Positions 51,401 through 58,723 of a stretch of DNA of 64,000 nt are shown in pieces. This stretch comes from Isoptericola halalbus (GTDB lineage: Bacteria > Actinomycetota > Actinomycetes > Actinomycetales > Cellulomonadaceae), in the NCBI GenBank assembly GCA_009663185.1, contig VJZX01000003.1:124001-188000 (forward strand), in the 5' to 3' direction. The position numbers and the translations under genes were made by a program. The first letter of the stretch is position 1, and every line of letters begins with the position of its first letter. The notes under the pieces are model-generated. The model did no database searches. It was not told the origin of the DNA and saw only the letters and a program-made list of their open reading frames with translations.

Positions 51401-53996
51401 CCGGCAGCAGAAAGTCCCGCTGCAACGCCGTCGGCTCCGGGTCGAAGCCCGTGCCGCGGTCGCGGCCGCCGGGACCCGAGTCGCTGGTGAACCCGTACCC
51501 GAGCTCGGGCGTGTAGAGAGTCGTGTTCTCGAACGGCAGGTAGCCGTCCATCGTGACGTTGCCCGCGAGCTGCATGTCGAACTTGTAGATCGGGGCCTTC
51601 GTCGTCACGCGCACGGCCGCCGACGGCGCCGAGTCGCCCCGACCGTTGACGGCGACGACCCGCAGGTCGTACGACGTGCCCTCCTCGAGCCCGGTGATGT
51701 TCGCGAGCGCGAGGGTCGACGTCGTCACGAGTGCGTAGTCCGCGTCGGGCGCGTCGGCGCCCTTGGCGAACACCTTGTAGATGTCCGCACCCTCGACGGC
51801 GTTCCACGTGAGCGTCACGCCCGACGCCGAGATGCTGCTGGCGACCAGGCCGACGGGCTGCGCCGGAACCTCGGCCGGAGGCTCGGCGTCGACCACCTCG
51901 GCCGCGAGCGGGACGTCCAGGGTCGCGACGTCGGCCGCGACGAGCCGCGCCATCTGGATGGCGCCGTACTCCTGGAAGTGCGTGTCGTCCTGCGTGCCGT
52001 TGGGCCGGTTCGGGTACACCCCGGCCGGGACCCAGAGGAACACGGACTTCGCCTGCTCGGGCCCGATCTCGGTGAGGTAGGCCCGGCTCGAGGCGGACAG
52101 GTCGACGAGCGGCGTGCCCGTCTCGGCAGCAAGGTCGCTCGCGGCCTGGACGTATTCCGGGAACGAGACGTTGGCCTCGCCGGTCTCGGCGTTGAAGCTG
52201 CGCCGGGACACGGGGGTCACGAGCACCGCCGTCGCGCCGCGCTGCTCCGCGCCGTCGACGAAGGTCCGCAGGTAGTTCGAGTAGTCACCGGGTGCGGCGA
52301 ACCGGTCGTCGACGCCGTAGGAGTTGTCGTTGTGCCCGAACTGGACGAAGAGGTAGTCGCCCGGCCGGATCTGGCGCAGCACCGTGTCGAGGCGCCCCTG
52401 GCTGATGAAGTTCTTGGACGACCGTCCGCCGATGGCGTGGTTGTCGACCGTGACGTCGTCGGACAGGAAGCGGTCGATCATCTGGCCCCAGCCGGCCTGC
52501 GGCGCCCAGAACGAGTCGTACGTCTGGACGGTAGAGTCACCCGTGACGAAGACGGTCGGCTGCGTGCCCGCCTCGCGCGGCGACTGCTGGGTGAGCGTCA
52601 GTGCCGCGAGGTTCGCGGTCTCGCCGGCGAGCTCGAGGTTGAGCTGGCCGTCGACGAGTGCGATGTCGAACTCCATCTCGAGGAACTCGCCCGCCGGGCG
52701 CGTGGTGGGCTGGACCTTGGCCATCTGCTCGGCCGTGATCGCGATGTCGGTCGGCCCCTCGGAGTCGCCCGCCACGAGGCTCACCGTGTAGTCGCCGTTC
52801 GGCAGGTCGATGACGAGCTCGGTGTCGCCGACGGTGACGAAGTCGGAGCGCAGCGCGTTCTCGCCGCCCCGGTCGGTCGCGGTGACCGCCGCGGTGTCGA
52901 CGAACCCGATCCGCTGGTCGGCGGAGTAGGCCGTCGAGGCGTCGATCGCCGTCGCGCCGGGCGCGACCGCGCCGCTGCCGAGGTCGAGGGTGAGGACACC
53001 GTCGGCGGGCAGCGTCGGCTCGGCGACGTCGGCACCGACGAGCGTGCCCACCGCCGCCGCGGAGGGCACCGACAGGTTCCCGTCAGCGTCGATCGTCCGG
53101 GCGCGGTAGTAGTGCACGGCGGTGGTGTCGATGCCGGCGTCGATCGCATAGACCGTCCGCGCGCCGGTCCGTGCGATCTCGGTGTACGTGCCGTCGAGAG
53201 CGTCGCTGCGCGTCAGGACGTACCCGGTGGCGCCCGAGACCTCGTTCCAGCGCATCGTGAGCGCGCCGTCGGCCGCGTGCGCCACGCGCACGGAGCCGGG
53301 CGCGGCGATCGACGACGCCGGCGGGTCGGTCGGGTCGGTCGTGGGGGTCGGGTCGGGCTCGGGCTCGCCCTCGCTCTGCGTGACGACGATCCCGTTGACG
53401 TAGGCGTAGCCGGCACCCGAGAGATCGATCGTGAGCTGCCCGTCCGTGACGGAGGTCGAGAAGGTCTCGCTCGTGACGCCCTCGCGCGGCGGCCGGATGT
53501 GGCCCGCCTCGGCGCCCTCCAGATGGACCGTGGTCCGCACGCTGCTCGTGCCGGTGAGCGTGTCGCCGGCCCAGACCTGGACGGTGTACGAGCCCTCGGG
53601 CACGTCGACGAGGAACTGCCAGGTGCTCCCCAGGACGAAGTCGCCCTCGAGCGGGTCGACTGCGGTCGACCGGTCGCGCGAGGCGAGTCCGGCGTTCTCG
53701 CCGATGCCGTAGCCGGTCGCGGCGTCGTAGCCGTTCTCGTGGTCGATGCCCACGAACCCGTCGGCGACGGGGCTGGTCGGAGTGCCGAAGTCGAATGCCC
53801 AGGTGGTGGACTCCTCGGCGGTGGCCGCGTCCGCGGTCGCCGCGAGCGCCGGGACCGCCGGAAGCACGAGCCCGACGGCGGCCACCCCGGCCGCGAAGAC
53901 TCGTGCGGTGGGCTTCGACTGATGGGCGGCGTCGGATTCCCGCGGGCGGGAAGCGCTTGCTCGTGGGCCGTCAGGGCGCCGTCTCGATGGATGCAC
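48450..53996 (-). CDS. Multimodular secreted rhamnogalacturonan acetylesterase-lyase (CE12-like plus PL11)
   Basis: An 1848-residue extracellular protein. A long basic N-terminus and signal (VFAAGVAAVGLVLPAVPALA) are followed by a malectin-like beta-sandwich (about 64-195), a fibronectin III domain (229-310) and a second sandwich (334-465). Next is an SGNH esterase of the rhamnogalacturonan acetylesterase type (478-690) with GDSTVQTYDSFWAPQAGWGQ, GHNDNS and DDTHFQEYG. Another fibronectin III domain (712-795), a third sandwich (802-939) and two fibronectin III domains (948-1128) lead to a PL11 rhamnogalacturonan lyase (about 1135-1738) with VGDVDGDGEYEIVVKWDP. A C-terminal Ig-like domain ends it. 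The GTG at 53996 has GAGG six bases upstream. It would deacetylate and cut rhamnogalacturonan I. Confidence 0.92.
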   Translation of the reverse strand: MHPSRRRPDGPRASASRPRESDAAHQSKPTARVFAAGVAAVGLVLPAVPALAATADAATAEESTTWAFDFGTPTSPVADGFVGIDHENGYDAATGYGIGENAGLASRDRSTAVDPLEGDFVLGSTWQFLVDVPEGSYTVQVWAGDTLTGTSSVRTTVHLEGAEAGHIRPPREGVTSETFSTSVTDGQLTIDLSGAGYAYVNGIVVTQSEGEPEPDPTPTTDPTDPPASSIAAPGSVRVAHAADGALTMRWNEVSGATGYVLTRSDALDGTYTEIARTGARTVYAIDAGIDTTAVHYYRARTIDADGNLSVPSAAAVGTLVGADVAEPTLPADGVLTLDLGSGAVAPGATAIDASTAYSADQRIGFVDTAAVTATDRGGENALRSDFVTVGDTELVIDLPNGDYTVSLVAGDSEGPTDIAITAEQMAKVQPTTRPAGEFLEMEFDIALVDGQLNLELAGETANLAALTLTQQSPREAGTQPTVFVTGDSTVQTYDSFWAPQAGWGQMIDRFLSDDVTVDNHAIGGRSSKNFISQGRLDTVLRQIRPGDYLFVQFGHNDNSYGVDDRFAAPGDYSNYLRTFVDGAEQRGATAVLVTPVSRRSFNAETGEANVSFPEYVQAASDLAAETGTPLVDLSASSRAYLTEIGPEQAKSVFLWVPAGVYPNRPNGTQDDTHFQEYGAIQMARLVAADVATLDVPLAAEVVDAEPPAEVPAQPVGLVASSISASGVTLTWNAVEGADIYKVFAKGADAPDADYALVTTSTLALANITGLEEGTSYDLRVVAVNGRGDSAPSAAVRVTTKAPIYKFDMQLAGNVTMDGYLPFENTTLYTPELGYGFTSDSGPGGRDRGTGFDPEPTALQRDFLLPGTSTPFRVDVPNGTYAVEVIWGDMIGTARLGVTLEGVDYGSSNAGRGGTSSRILQPVVVTDGRIDAVAVGWLNGMEITPLLYAPTDLVADDVAVDGTDVAVSLSWAAAQDVAGYRVYRLAEGATEPTALGDVTETSFVDTTADVGLRYVYTVVALDAVGNESVPSNELEVTTIDPDVPTAPTPSGLAVGDVEKNSVALSWDAVDEALFYHVYRAEPGEELSLLARAAEPAYTDTDVLTTIEYTYAVASVNAGGVSERSSAVSSPAVTKLARQAERIDRSPVAVAADDGVYVGWRMLGDDADDVAFHVYRDGERITDEPVTGSTNLVDPDGSAGAAYRVSTVVDGIERWATGEFQVWQNQTLDVPLDKPADAYTKDGQPYSYRANDASVGDVDGDGEYEIVVKWDPTNSRDNSQSGYTGTVYIDAYELDGTRLWRIDMGKNIRAGAHYTQFQVFDYDGDGRAEVMMKTADGTVDAAGTVIGDARADYRNSSGYVLTGPEFLTVFDGATGTAIDTVDYTPQRGDVGAWGDTYGNRVDRFLATTAYLDGEHPSAVFSRGYYTRTVIAAYDFDGQKLTQRWVFDSDEAGDEYRGQGNHDMQVADVDGDQKDEIVFGSMTIDDDGTALYNTGLGHGDAMHVSDFDPSRPGLETFAAHEDMGRSGNLGATFRDAATGEVLWSIPATRDTGRAAMGDIDPRHDGAEGWAIGGDAAWNSRVGQLMSSSGELISENIPAANFLTWWDGDLLREIGDHDFDSDAGVGVPTIAKWDWEAEEEVEVYRATGTYSNNSTKGTPALQADLFGDWREELVTRTEDSTVLRIATTVIPTEHRLRTLMSDPEYRLAVAWQNTGYNQPPHTSYHLGEGMEEPAAPRLAFTSDAVVGERVPGPAADVPDDVVLRITSERPVALASGPVTLEARIAEGDNGQAMSLYLDGELLERRELPDGTPAEQRAQFDLDGLQPGMHRLHVVAVNQHGETTSNPVVLRVH
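53948..53961. promoter_or_regulatory. LacI-type operator in the 5' end of the esterase-lyase gene
   Basis: GGGAAGCGCTTGCT matches GGAAACCGGTTGCT at the outer bases, the central CG and TTGCT. It lies 35-48 bases inside the coding region, where a bound repressor could act as a roadblock. Alternatively the true start is further downstream, but no ATG or GTG in frame supports that. Confidence 0.55.
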
Positions 53997-54057
53997 TGGT
54001 CACCTCGTCGTCTCGTCGTTGAGTCCGGGCGCTGGACCCCTCTTCGCAGAGGGTGGT

Positions 54058-54084
54058 TTGAACCGATTCTTTGAATGGATTCAA
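54058..54084. promoter_or_regulatory. Paired TTGAA palindromes upstream of the esterase-lyase gene
   Basis: TTGAATGGATTCAA (54071-54084) is a palindrome except for its centre, and TTGAACCGATTC (54058-54069) is a related site beside it. The stretch is AT-rich against its surroundings and lies 60-90 bases before the start of the minus-strand gene. It looks like an operator pair for another regulator. The rest of 53997-54197 shows no gene. Confidence 0.45.
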
Positions 54085-54197
54085 GACCGCGCTGTGGACA
54101 TCATGCCGCGACTGGGGCCCTCTGTCTAGAGACGTGTGCAGCGACTCGTCGCGGCTCGTCGCCGCAGGCAGAGGCGCGTTCCCGCAGCGCCGTGCGC

Positions 54198-54698
54198 TCA
54201 CGACGCCCCGATGGCACGGCCGTCGGACCGCGGGGACAGGCCCGGCACGGGCTCGCCGCGGTGGGTCCACGCCAGGAGGAAGCGCGCGTCGAACATGCCT
54301 GAGCAGCGCGCGCACGACTGGGGCCGGTCCGGCCGCCGGAACCGGGTCACGCGATGACCGGCGGGGCACGTGCCGACCCAGTCGCCCTCGACCTGTGGGG
54401 AGTCCTCCCGCACGAGCCGCCGCCCGCTCCCGCCGATGCTCACGGCGGTCGCACGCCAGACGGCGTCGTGGCCGTGCCGGACGCCCACGAGCGCGTGCGC
54501 GATCTCGTGGAGCACCGTCTCGCGCACCTCGTCCTCGGAGTACAGCGCGGTGAGCGGTGCGGAGAGGCTGATCTCGCGCCGGTCGTGCCGGCACAGGCCG
54601 GCCCGCCGCCGCGCGCGGTCGAAGCGGAACGCCCAGCCGTCGAGACCGTGCTCGGCCATGAGCTCGCGCGCCAGGCGCTGCGCGGCATGCAGATCCAT
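54198..54698 (-). CDS. SprT-like zinc metalloprotease-domain protein
   Basis: A 166-residue protein with the zinc metallopeptidase motif HEIAHALVG near residue 63. A conserved HGHDAVWRATAVSIGG follows, which completes the SprT-like domain. The C-terminal part has C-x-A-G-H and CARC spaced like a zinc ribbon. SprT-like proteins in bacteria are poorly understood; the eukaryotic relative Spartan degrades DNA-crosslinked proteins. The ATG has GGAGG upstream. It stands alone on the minus strand between the esterase-lyase and the lactate regulator. Confidence 0.85.
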   Translation of the reverse strand: MDLHAAQRLARELMAEHGLDGWAFRFDRARRRAGLCRHDRREISLSAPLTALYSEDEVRETVLHEIAHALVGVRHGHDAVWRATAVSIGGSGRRLVREDSPQVEGDWVGTCPAGHRVTRFRRPDRPQSCARCSGMFDARFLLAWTHRGEPVPGLSPRSDGRAIGAS

Positions 54699-54775
54699 GC
54701 GCCCTCCTCTCGGGTCGCACGGACGCTACCGTCCCGCGCCGACGCTCTTCCGACGTCGTCCACAGGGCCCGGACG

Positions 54776-55495
54776 TCAGCCGGCGCTGGGGGCGAGCCCG
54801 GTCTCCTCGTAGAACCCGAGGATGTGCCGGCTCACGGACTGCTGGGCCGCGGACGCGTCGCCACGCCCGACGGCGTCCAGGATGTCCTGGTGCTCGGCGC
54901 ACAGGCGCTCGGCCGTGGCCCGCCAGGACGCCAGCCGGCCGGCACCGTCCAGGACGTAGCTGGCGACCGCGGAGCGCAGGCCGCCGAGGATGGCCTCGAC
55001 GAGCTGGTTGCCGCCGAGGCGGATGAGCTCGCCGTGGAAGTCCTGGTCGAGCCGGACGAACGCCTCGACGTCGAGGGCCGGGTCGGACATCGCCGCGACC
55101 AGGCGGCGCGCCTCGCCGAGCAGGTCGGCCGCGGCGTCGGGCCTGCCTGCGAGGCGGTCGGCCGCGCGCCCCACGGCCCAGGTCTCGAGCGCCTCGCGGG
55201 TCGCGACGACGTCCTGCACGGGCAGCGTGCCTGACGCGACGTGCAGCCGGACGGCCGCGCCGAGCCCCGCCGCTGGCCGGTCGATGATGACGGCGCCGGC
55301 GTCGGGCCCCGACCCGACGGCGGTCCGGATGATGCCCATGGCCTCGAGGATGCGGATCGCCTCACGGACCGAGGGGCGCGAGACGCCGAGCTGCTCGGCG
55401 AGGGCCCGCTCGGCGGGCAGCCGCTCGCCGAGCGCCCACCTGCCGGCTGCCAGGTCCGCCTCGATCGTGGCCAGGACCTTCTCGTGAGTGCGCAC
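54776..55495 (-). CDS. GntR/FadR family regulator of lactate utilisation
   Basis: A 239-residue regulator. The winged helix-turn-helix is near residues 5-75 (GERLPAERALAEQLGVSRPS, VREAIRILEAMG). The all-helical FCD domain has DQDFHGELIRLGGN and HQDILDAVGRGDASAAQQSV, with the metal-binding Asp/His positions. It is divergent from lutABC and shares a single TGGTnnnACCA operator with it, so it is the likely lactate-responsive repressor. The GTG at 55495 lies six bases after TAGGAT, suggesting a leaderless message. Confidence 0.92.
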   Translation of the reverse strand: MRTHEKVLATIEADLAAGRWALGERLPAERALAEQLGVSRPSVREAIRILEAMGIIRTAVGSGPDAGAVIIDRPAAGLGAAVRLHVASGTLPVQDVVATREALETWAVGRAADRLAGRPDAAADLLGEARRLVAAMSDPALDVEAFVRLDQDFHGELIRLGGNQLVEAILGGLRSAVASYVLDGAGRLASWRATAERLCAEHQDILDAVGRGDASAAQQSVSRHILGFYEETGLAPSAG

Positions 55496-55501
55496 GGGCC
55501 G

Positions 55502-55507
55502 ATCCTA
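55502..55507 (-). promoter_or_regulatory. Probable -10 element of the GntR regulator gene
   Basis: TAGGAT on the minus strand, six bases before the GTG start, predicts a leaderless transcript. The operator at 55522-55534 begins 15 bases further upstream, over the expected -35 area. Confidence 0.5.
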
Positions 55508-55521
55508 GCGAGACGCTGGCT

Positions 55522-55534
55522 GTGGTCGTACCAC
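55522..55534. promoter_or_regulatory. FadR/LldR-type operator for lutABC and its regulator
   Basis: GTGGTCGTACCAC is a perfect palindrome around a CGT centre and contains TGGTnnnACCA, the classical FadR-subfamily site. It lies between the two divergent -10 elements, about 15 bases from each, so one bound dimer could repress both promoters. Confidence 0.8.
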
Positions 55535-55549
55535 ACCGCGCTGATGGTC

Positions 55550-55555
55550 TACAGT
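55550..55555 (+). promoter_or_regulatory. Probable -10 element of the lut operon
   Basis: TACAGT is followed by seven bases and an ATG at 55563 that opens a 26-residue upstream ORF. The lut message would then start at that ATG, with lutA 93 bases downstream. Confidence 0.5.
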
Positions 55556-55562
55556 GGCCGCC

Positions 55563-55643
55563 ATGCGTGGTCCGGCCACACGAGGCGTGGCCGTGCTGCG
55601 ACACCGTCGTCGCTCCGACGCCAGCCGGCGTCGGCAACCGTGA
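55563..55643 (+). CDS. Arginine-rich upstream ORF (26 residues) before lutA
   Basis: An ATG seven bases after the likely -10 opens 26 codons ending in TGA at 55643; nine of the 26 residues are arginine, with RHRRR and RRR clusters. The AGGGAG ribosome binding site of lutA begins at the next base, so translation of this ORF could affect lutA initiation. I see no homology to anything known. It may be a regulatory leader or chance in a GC-rich leader. Confidence 0.45.
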   Translation: MRGPATRGVAVLRHRRRSDASRRRQP

Positions 55644-55655
55644 AGGGAGCCGGAC

Positions 55656-56453
55656 GTGCGGATCGCTCTGGCCGCCACCTGCATCGCCGACACGATGTTC
55701 CCCGGCGCTCCCCGCGCCACCGTGCGCCTGCTCGAACGCCTCGGGCACGACGTCGTCTTCCCGCCCGGCCAGGCGTGCTGCGGCCAGATGCACATCAACA
55801 CCGGTTACTTCGCCGAGGCCGTGCCCGTGGTGCGCAACCACGTCGAGACGTTCGCGCCCGTGGCGGACGGCGAGTGGGACGCGGTCGTCATCCCGTCCGG
55901 CTCGTGCACCGGTTCGGTGCGCCACCAGCAGGCGATGGTCTGCCGCCGCGCGGGCCTCGACGACCTCGCCGCCACGGCAGAGGCCGTCGCCGCCAAGACC
56001 TACGAGCTGTCCGAGCTGCTCGTCGACGTCCTCGGGCTGGCCGACGTCGGCGCGTGGTTCCCGCACCGGGTCACCTACCACCCGACGTGTCACTCGCTGC
56101 GCATGCTGCACGTGGGCGACCGGCCCCTGCGCCTGCTGCGCGCCGTCGAGGACATCGACCTCGTCGAGCTGCCGGACGCGGAGTCGTGCTGCGGGTTCGG
56201 CGGAACGTTCGCGCTCAAGAACGCGGACACCTCGGCCGCGATGCTCGCGGACAAGGCCGGGAAGGTGCGTGCCACGGGCGCCGAGGTCCTCACCGCGGGC
56301 GACATGTCGTGCCTCATGCACATCGGCGGCGGTCTCTCGCGCCAGCGCGCGGGCGTGCGCACGCTCCACCTGGCCGAGATCCTCGCCTCGACCCGCGAGG
56401 AACCCACAACCCTGCCGCCCGCCCGCGTCCGCGAGACGGAGGTGGCCCGGTGA
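55656..56453 (+). CDS. lutA: Lactate utilisation protein A
   Basis: A 265-residue protein with two cysteine-rich CCG domains. The first has ACCGQMHINTGYFAEA and the second CHSLRMLHVGDRPL ending in ESCCGFGGTFALKN; these bind iron-sulfur or related clusters in LutA/GlcF-like proteins. With LutB and LutC it forms the cytoplasmic complex that oxidises L-lactate to pyruvate. The GTG at 55656 has AGGGAG seven bases upstream. It overlaps lutB by four bases. Confidence 0.95.
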   Translation: MRIALAATCIADTMFPGAPRATVRLLERLGHDVVFPPGQACCGQMHINTGYFAEAVPVVRNHVETFAPVADGEWDAVVIPSGSCTGSVRHQQAMVCRRAGLDDLAATAEAVAAKTYELSELLVDVLGLADVGAWFPHRVTYHPTCHSLRMLHVGDRPLRLLRAVEDIDLVELPDAESCCGFGGTFALKNADTSAAMLADKAGKVRATGAEVLTAGDMSCLMHIGGGLSRQRAGVRTLHLAEILASTREEPTTLPPARVRETEVAR

Positions 56454-58018
56454 GCCGCACGTTCCTCGGCCTGCCCCGCACGCTGCGCCGGCCCGACGAC
56501 GTCGCCGCGGGTCCCGACGAGCCCTTCGGGGCAGTTCCGCACCCCCAGGCGCCGCTGCGCTGGGGCGATGCCTTCCCCGAGGCGGCGCGCCAGACCCTCA
56601 AGAACGGCCAGCTGCGCCGCAACCTCGGCCACGCGACGCAGGTCATCCGCGCCAAGCGGGCCGCCGTCGTCTCCGAGGTGCCCGACTGGGAGGCGCTGCG
56701 CGACGCCGGCTCGGCGCTCAAGGAGCGCGTCATGGCCGAGCTGCCCGAGCTCCTGGCCGAGCTCGAGGAGAACGTCACCGCGCGCGGCGGCGTCGTGCAC
56801 TGGGCGCGCGACGCCGCCGAGGCCAACCGCATCGTGGCCGAGATCGCCAAGGCCAAGGGCGCCGACGAGGTCGTCAAGGTCAAGTCCATGGCCACGCAGG
56901 AGATCGGGCTCAACGAGCACCTCGCCGCCGAGGGCGTCGCCGCGATCGAGACCGACCTGGCCGAGCTCATCGTCCAGCTCGCCGACGACATGCCGTCGCA
57001 CATCCTCGTGCCCGCGATCCACCGCAACCGGACCGAGATCCGCGACATCTTCCTCGCGCGCATGGGCGACGCGCCGCCCGACCTGTCGGACGTCCCGCGC
57101 GAGCTCGCGATGGCCGCCCGTGCGCACCTGCGGCGCAAGTTCCTCTCGGCCAAGGTCGCCGTGAGCGGCGCGAACTTCGGCGTCGCGTCGACCGGGACGC
57201 TCGCCGTCGTCGAGTCCGAGGGCAACGGCCGCATGTGCCTCACGCTGCCCGAGACGCTCGTGACGGTCATGGGCATCGAGAAGCTCGTGCCGAGCTTCGA
57301 GGACCTCGAGGTCTTCCTCCAGCTGCTCCCTCGCTCGTCGACGGGCGAGCGCATGAACCCGTACACCTCGCTGTGGACGGGTGTGACGCCAGGCGACGGT
57401 CCGTCGGAGTTTCACCTGATCCTGCTCGACAACGGCCGCACCGACGTCCTCGCCGACACGGTCGGCCGCGCGGCGCTGCACTGCATCCGCTGCTCGGCCT
57501 GCCTCAACGTGTGCCCCGTCTACGAGCGGGTCGGCGGGCACGCCTACGGCTCGGTCTACCCCGGGCCGATCGGGGCGATCCTCACGCCGCAGCTCACGGC
57601 GTCGACGGGCGGCGTCTCGGGGCACCATGACGTCAACGCGGCCCTGCCCTACGCCTCGACGCTGTGCGGCGCGTGCTACGACGTGTGCCCGGTCAAGATC
57701 GACATCCCGTCGATCCTCGTGGACCTGCGCGCCCGTGAGGTCGACGCCGACCGGTCGCGTCGCGGCGTCGACCCGTGGGCGGCGGCCATGAAGGCCGCCT
57801 CGTGGGTCATGTCCGACGGCGGCCGGTTCGGCCTGGCCGGACGCGTGGCCACGCTCGGGCACGCGCTCGGCGGGCGCGACGGCGTGATCCGGGTGGCGCC
57901 GCCGCCGGCGTCGGCGTGGACGCGCTCGCGCGACCTGCCCGCGCCGCCGTCGCAGACGTTCCGGCAGTGGTGGGCGAAGGAGCACGGGCGCCCCGCAGAC
58001 GAGGGAGACGACGAGTGA
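56450..58018 (+). CDS. lutB: Lactate utilisation iron-sulfur protein B
   Basis: A 522-residue electron-transfer protein. A large N-terminal LUD-type domain (about 70-300) has KAKGADEVVKVKSMATQEIG, NEHLAAEG and GVASTGTLAVVESEGNGRM. The ferredoxin-like part has two cluster motifs, CIRCSACLNVCPVYERVGGH near 345 and CGACYDVCPVKIDIP near 405. It ends with the DUF3390-like tail FRQWWAKEHGRP. The GTG start overlaps lutA and its stop overlaps lutC, so all three are co-translated. Longer upstream readings are artefacts. Confidence 0.95.
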   Translation: MSRTFLGLPRTLRRPDDVAAGPDEPFGAVPHPQAPLRWGDAFPEAARQTLKNGQLRRNLGHATQVIRAKRAAVVSEVPDWEALRDAGSALKERVMAELPELLAELEENVTARGGVVHWARDAAEANRIVAEIAKAKGADEVVKVKSMATQEIGLNEHLAAEGVAAIETDLAELIVQLADDMPSHILVPAIHRNRTEIRDIFLARMGDAPPDLSDVPRELAMAARAHLRRKFLSAKVAVSGANFGVASTGTLAVVESEGNGRMCLTLPETLVTVMGIEKLVPSFEDLEVFLQLLPRSSTGERMNPYTSLWTGVTPGDGPSEFHLILLDNGRTDVLADTVGRAALHCIRCSACLNVCPVYERVGGHAYGSVYPGPIGAILTPQLTASTGGVSGHHDVNAALPYASTLCGACYDVCPVKIDIPSILVDLRAREVDADRSRRGVDPWAAAMKAASWVMSDGGRFGLAGRVATLGHALGGRDGVIRVAPPPASAWTRSRDLPAPPSQTFRQWWAKEHGRPADEGDDE

Positions 58019-58716
58019 GCGACGCACGGACCGAGGTCCTGTCCCGGGTGCGGGCCGCGCTCGGACGGCCCGGAGCGGGCACGACGCCGGCCGGGCTGAT
58101 CGGCGCGGCACCGCGCGACGTCATCGTGCCGCGCGAATACCGGGGCGCGGGCGAGCACCCGGCCGGGTCGCCCGAGGTGCGCGAGCAGCTCGTGGACCGG
58201 CTCGTCGACTACAAGGCCCACGTGCAGCAGGTCGCCGAGGCCGACCTGCCGGCCGCCGTCGCGACGCTCCTCTCGTCGCTCTCCGAGGAGGGGCAGGTGA
58301 CCGTCGTCGTGCCGCACGGTCTGGACAAGGCGTGGCTCGCCGGGATGGGCGACGGCGTCGAGGTCCGCGAGGACTCCCCCGCGGCGCCGCTGCCGGCCTC
58401 CGAGCTCGACGCCGCCGACGCCGTTCTGACCGCCGCGCGGGTCGCGTGCTCGGAGACGGGCACGATCGTGCTCGACGGCGAGCCGGACCAGGGCCGCCGC
58501 GCGATCTCGCTCGTCCCGGACGTGCACGTGTGCGTGGTCCGGGCAGAGCAGGTGGTGCAGACCGTGCCCGAGGCCGTGCGCCGGCTCGGCGCCTACCCTG
58601 AGCGGCCGCAGACGTGGATCTCGGGGCCAAGCGCGACGAGCGACATCGAGCTCGACCGGGTCGAGGGCGTCCACGGCCCACGGACTCTGCACGTGCTGCT
58701 GGTCCCGCCGTCCTGA
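58015..58716 (+). CDS. lutC: Lactate utilisation protein C
   Basis: A 233-residue LUD-domain protein with the characteristic AVLTAARVACSETGTIVLDG, ISLVPDVHVCVVRAEQVVQT and the end segment WISGPSATSDIELDRVEGVH followed by GPRTLHVLL. It is the third part of the LutABC L-lactate oxidation system. The GTG overlaps the lutB stop (GTGA). The gene ends seven bases from the convergent stop of the broken esterase gene. Confidence 0.95.
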   Translation: MSDARTEVLSRVRAALGRPGAGTTPAGLIGAAPRDVIVPREYRGAGEHPAGSPEVREQLVDRLVDYKAHVQQVAEADLPAAVATLLSSLSEEGQVTVVVPHGLDKAWLAGMGDGVEVREDSPAAPLPASELDAADAVLTAARVACSETGTIVLDGEPDQGRRAISLVPDVHVCVVRAEQVVQTVPEAVRRLGAYPERPQTWISGPSATSDIELDRVEGVHGPRTLHVLLVPPS

Positions 58717-58723
58717 AGCTGTT

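Noticed and set aside
47448-54074. A plus-strand open frame of over 2200 codons
   Set aside because: It lies antisense to the esterase-lyase and fabH genes; its product is low-complexity Arg/Val/Asp/Gly without any domain. Long antisense frames are expected at this GC content.
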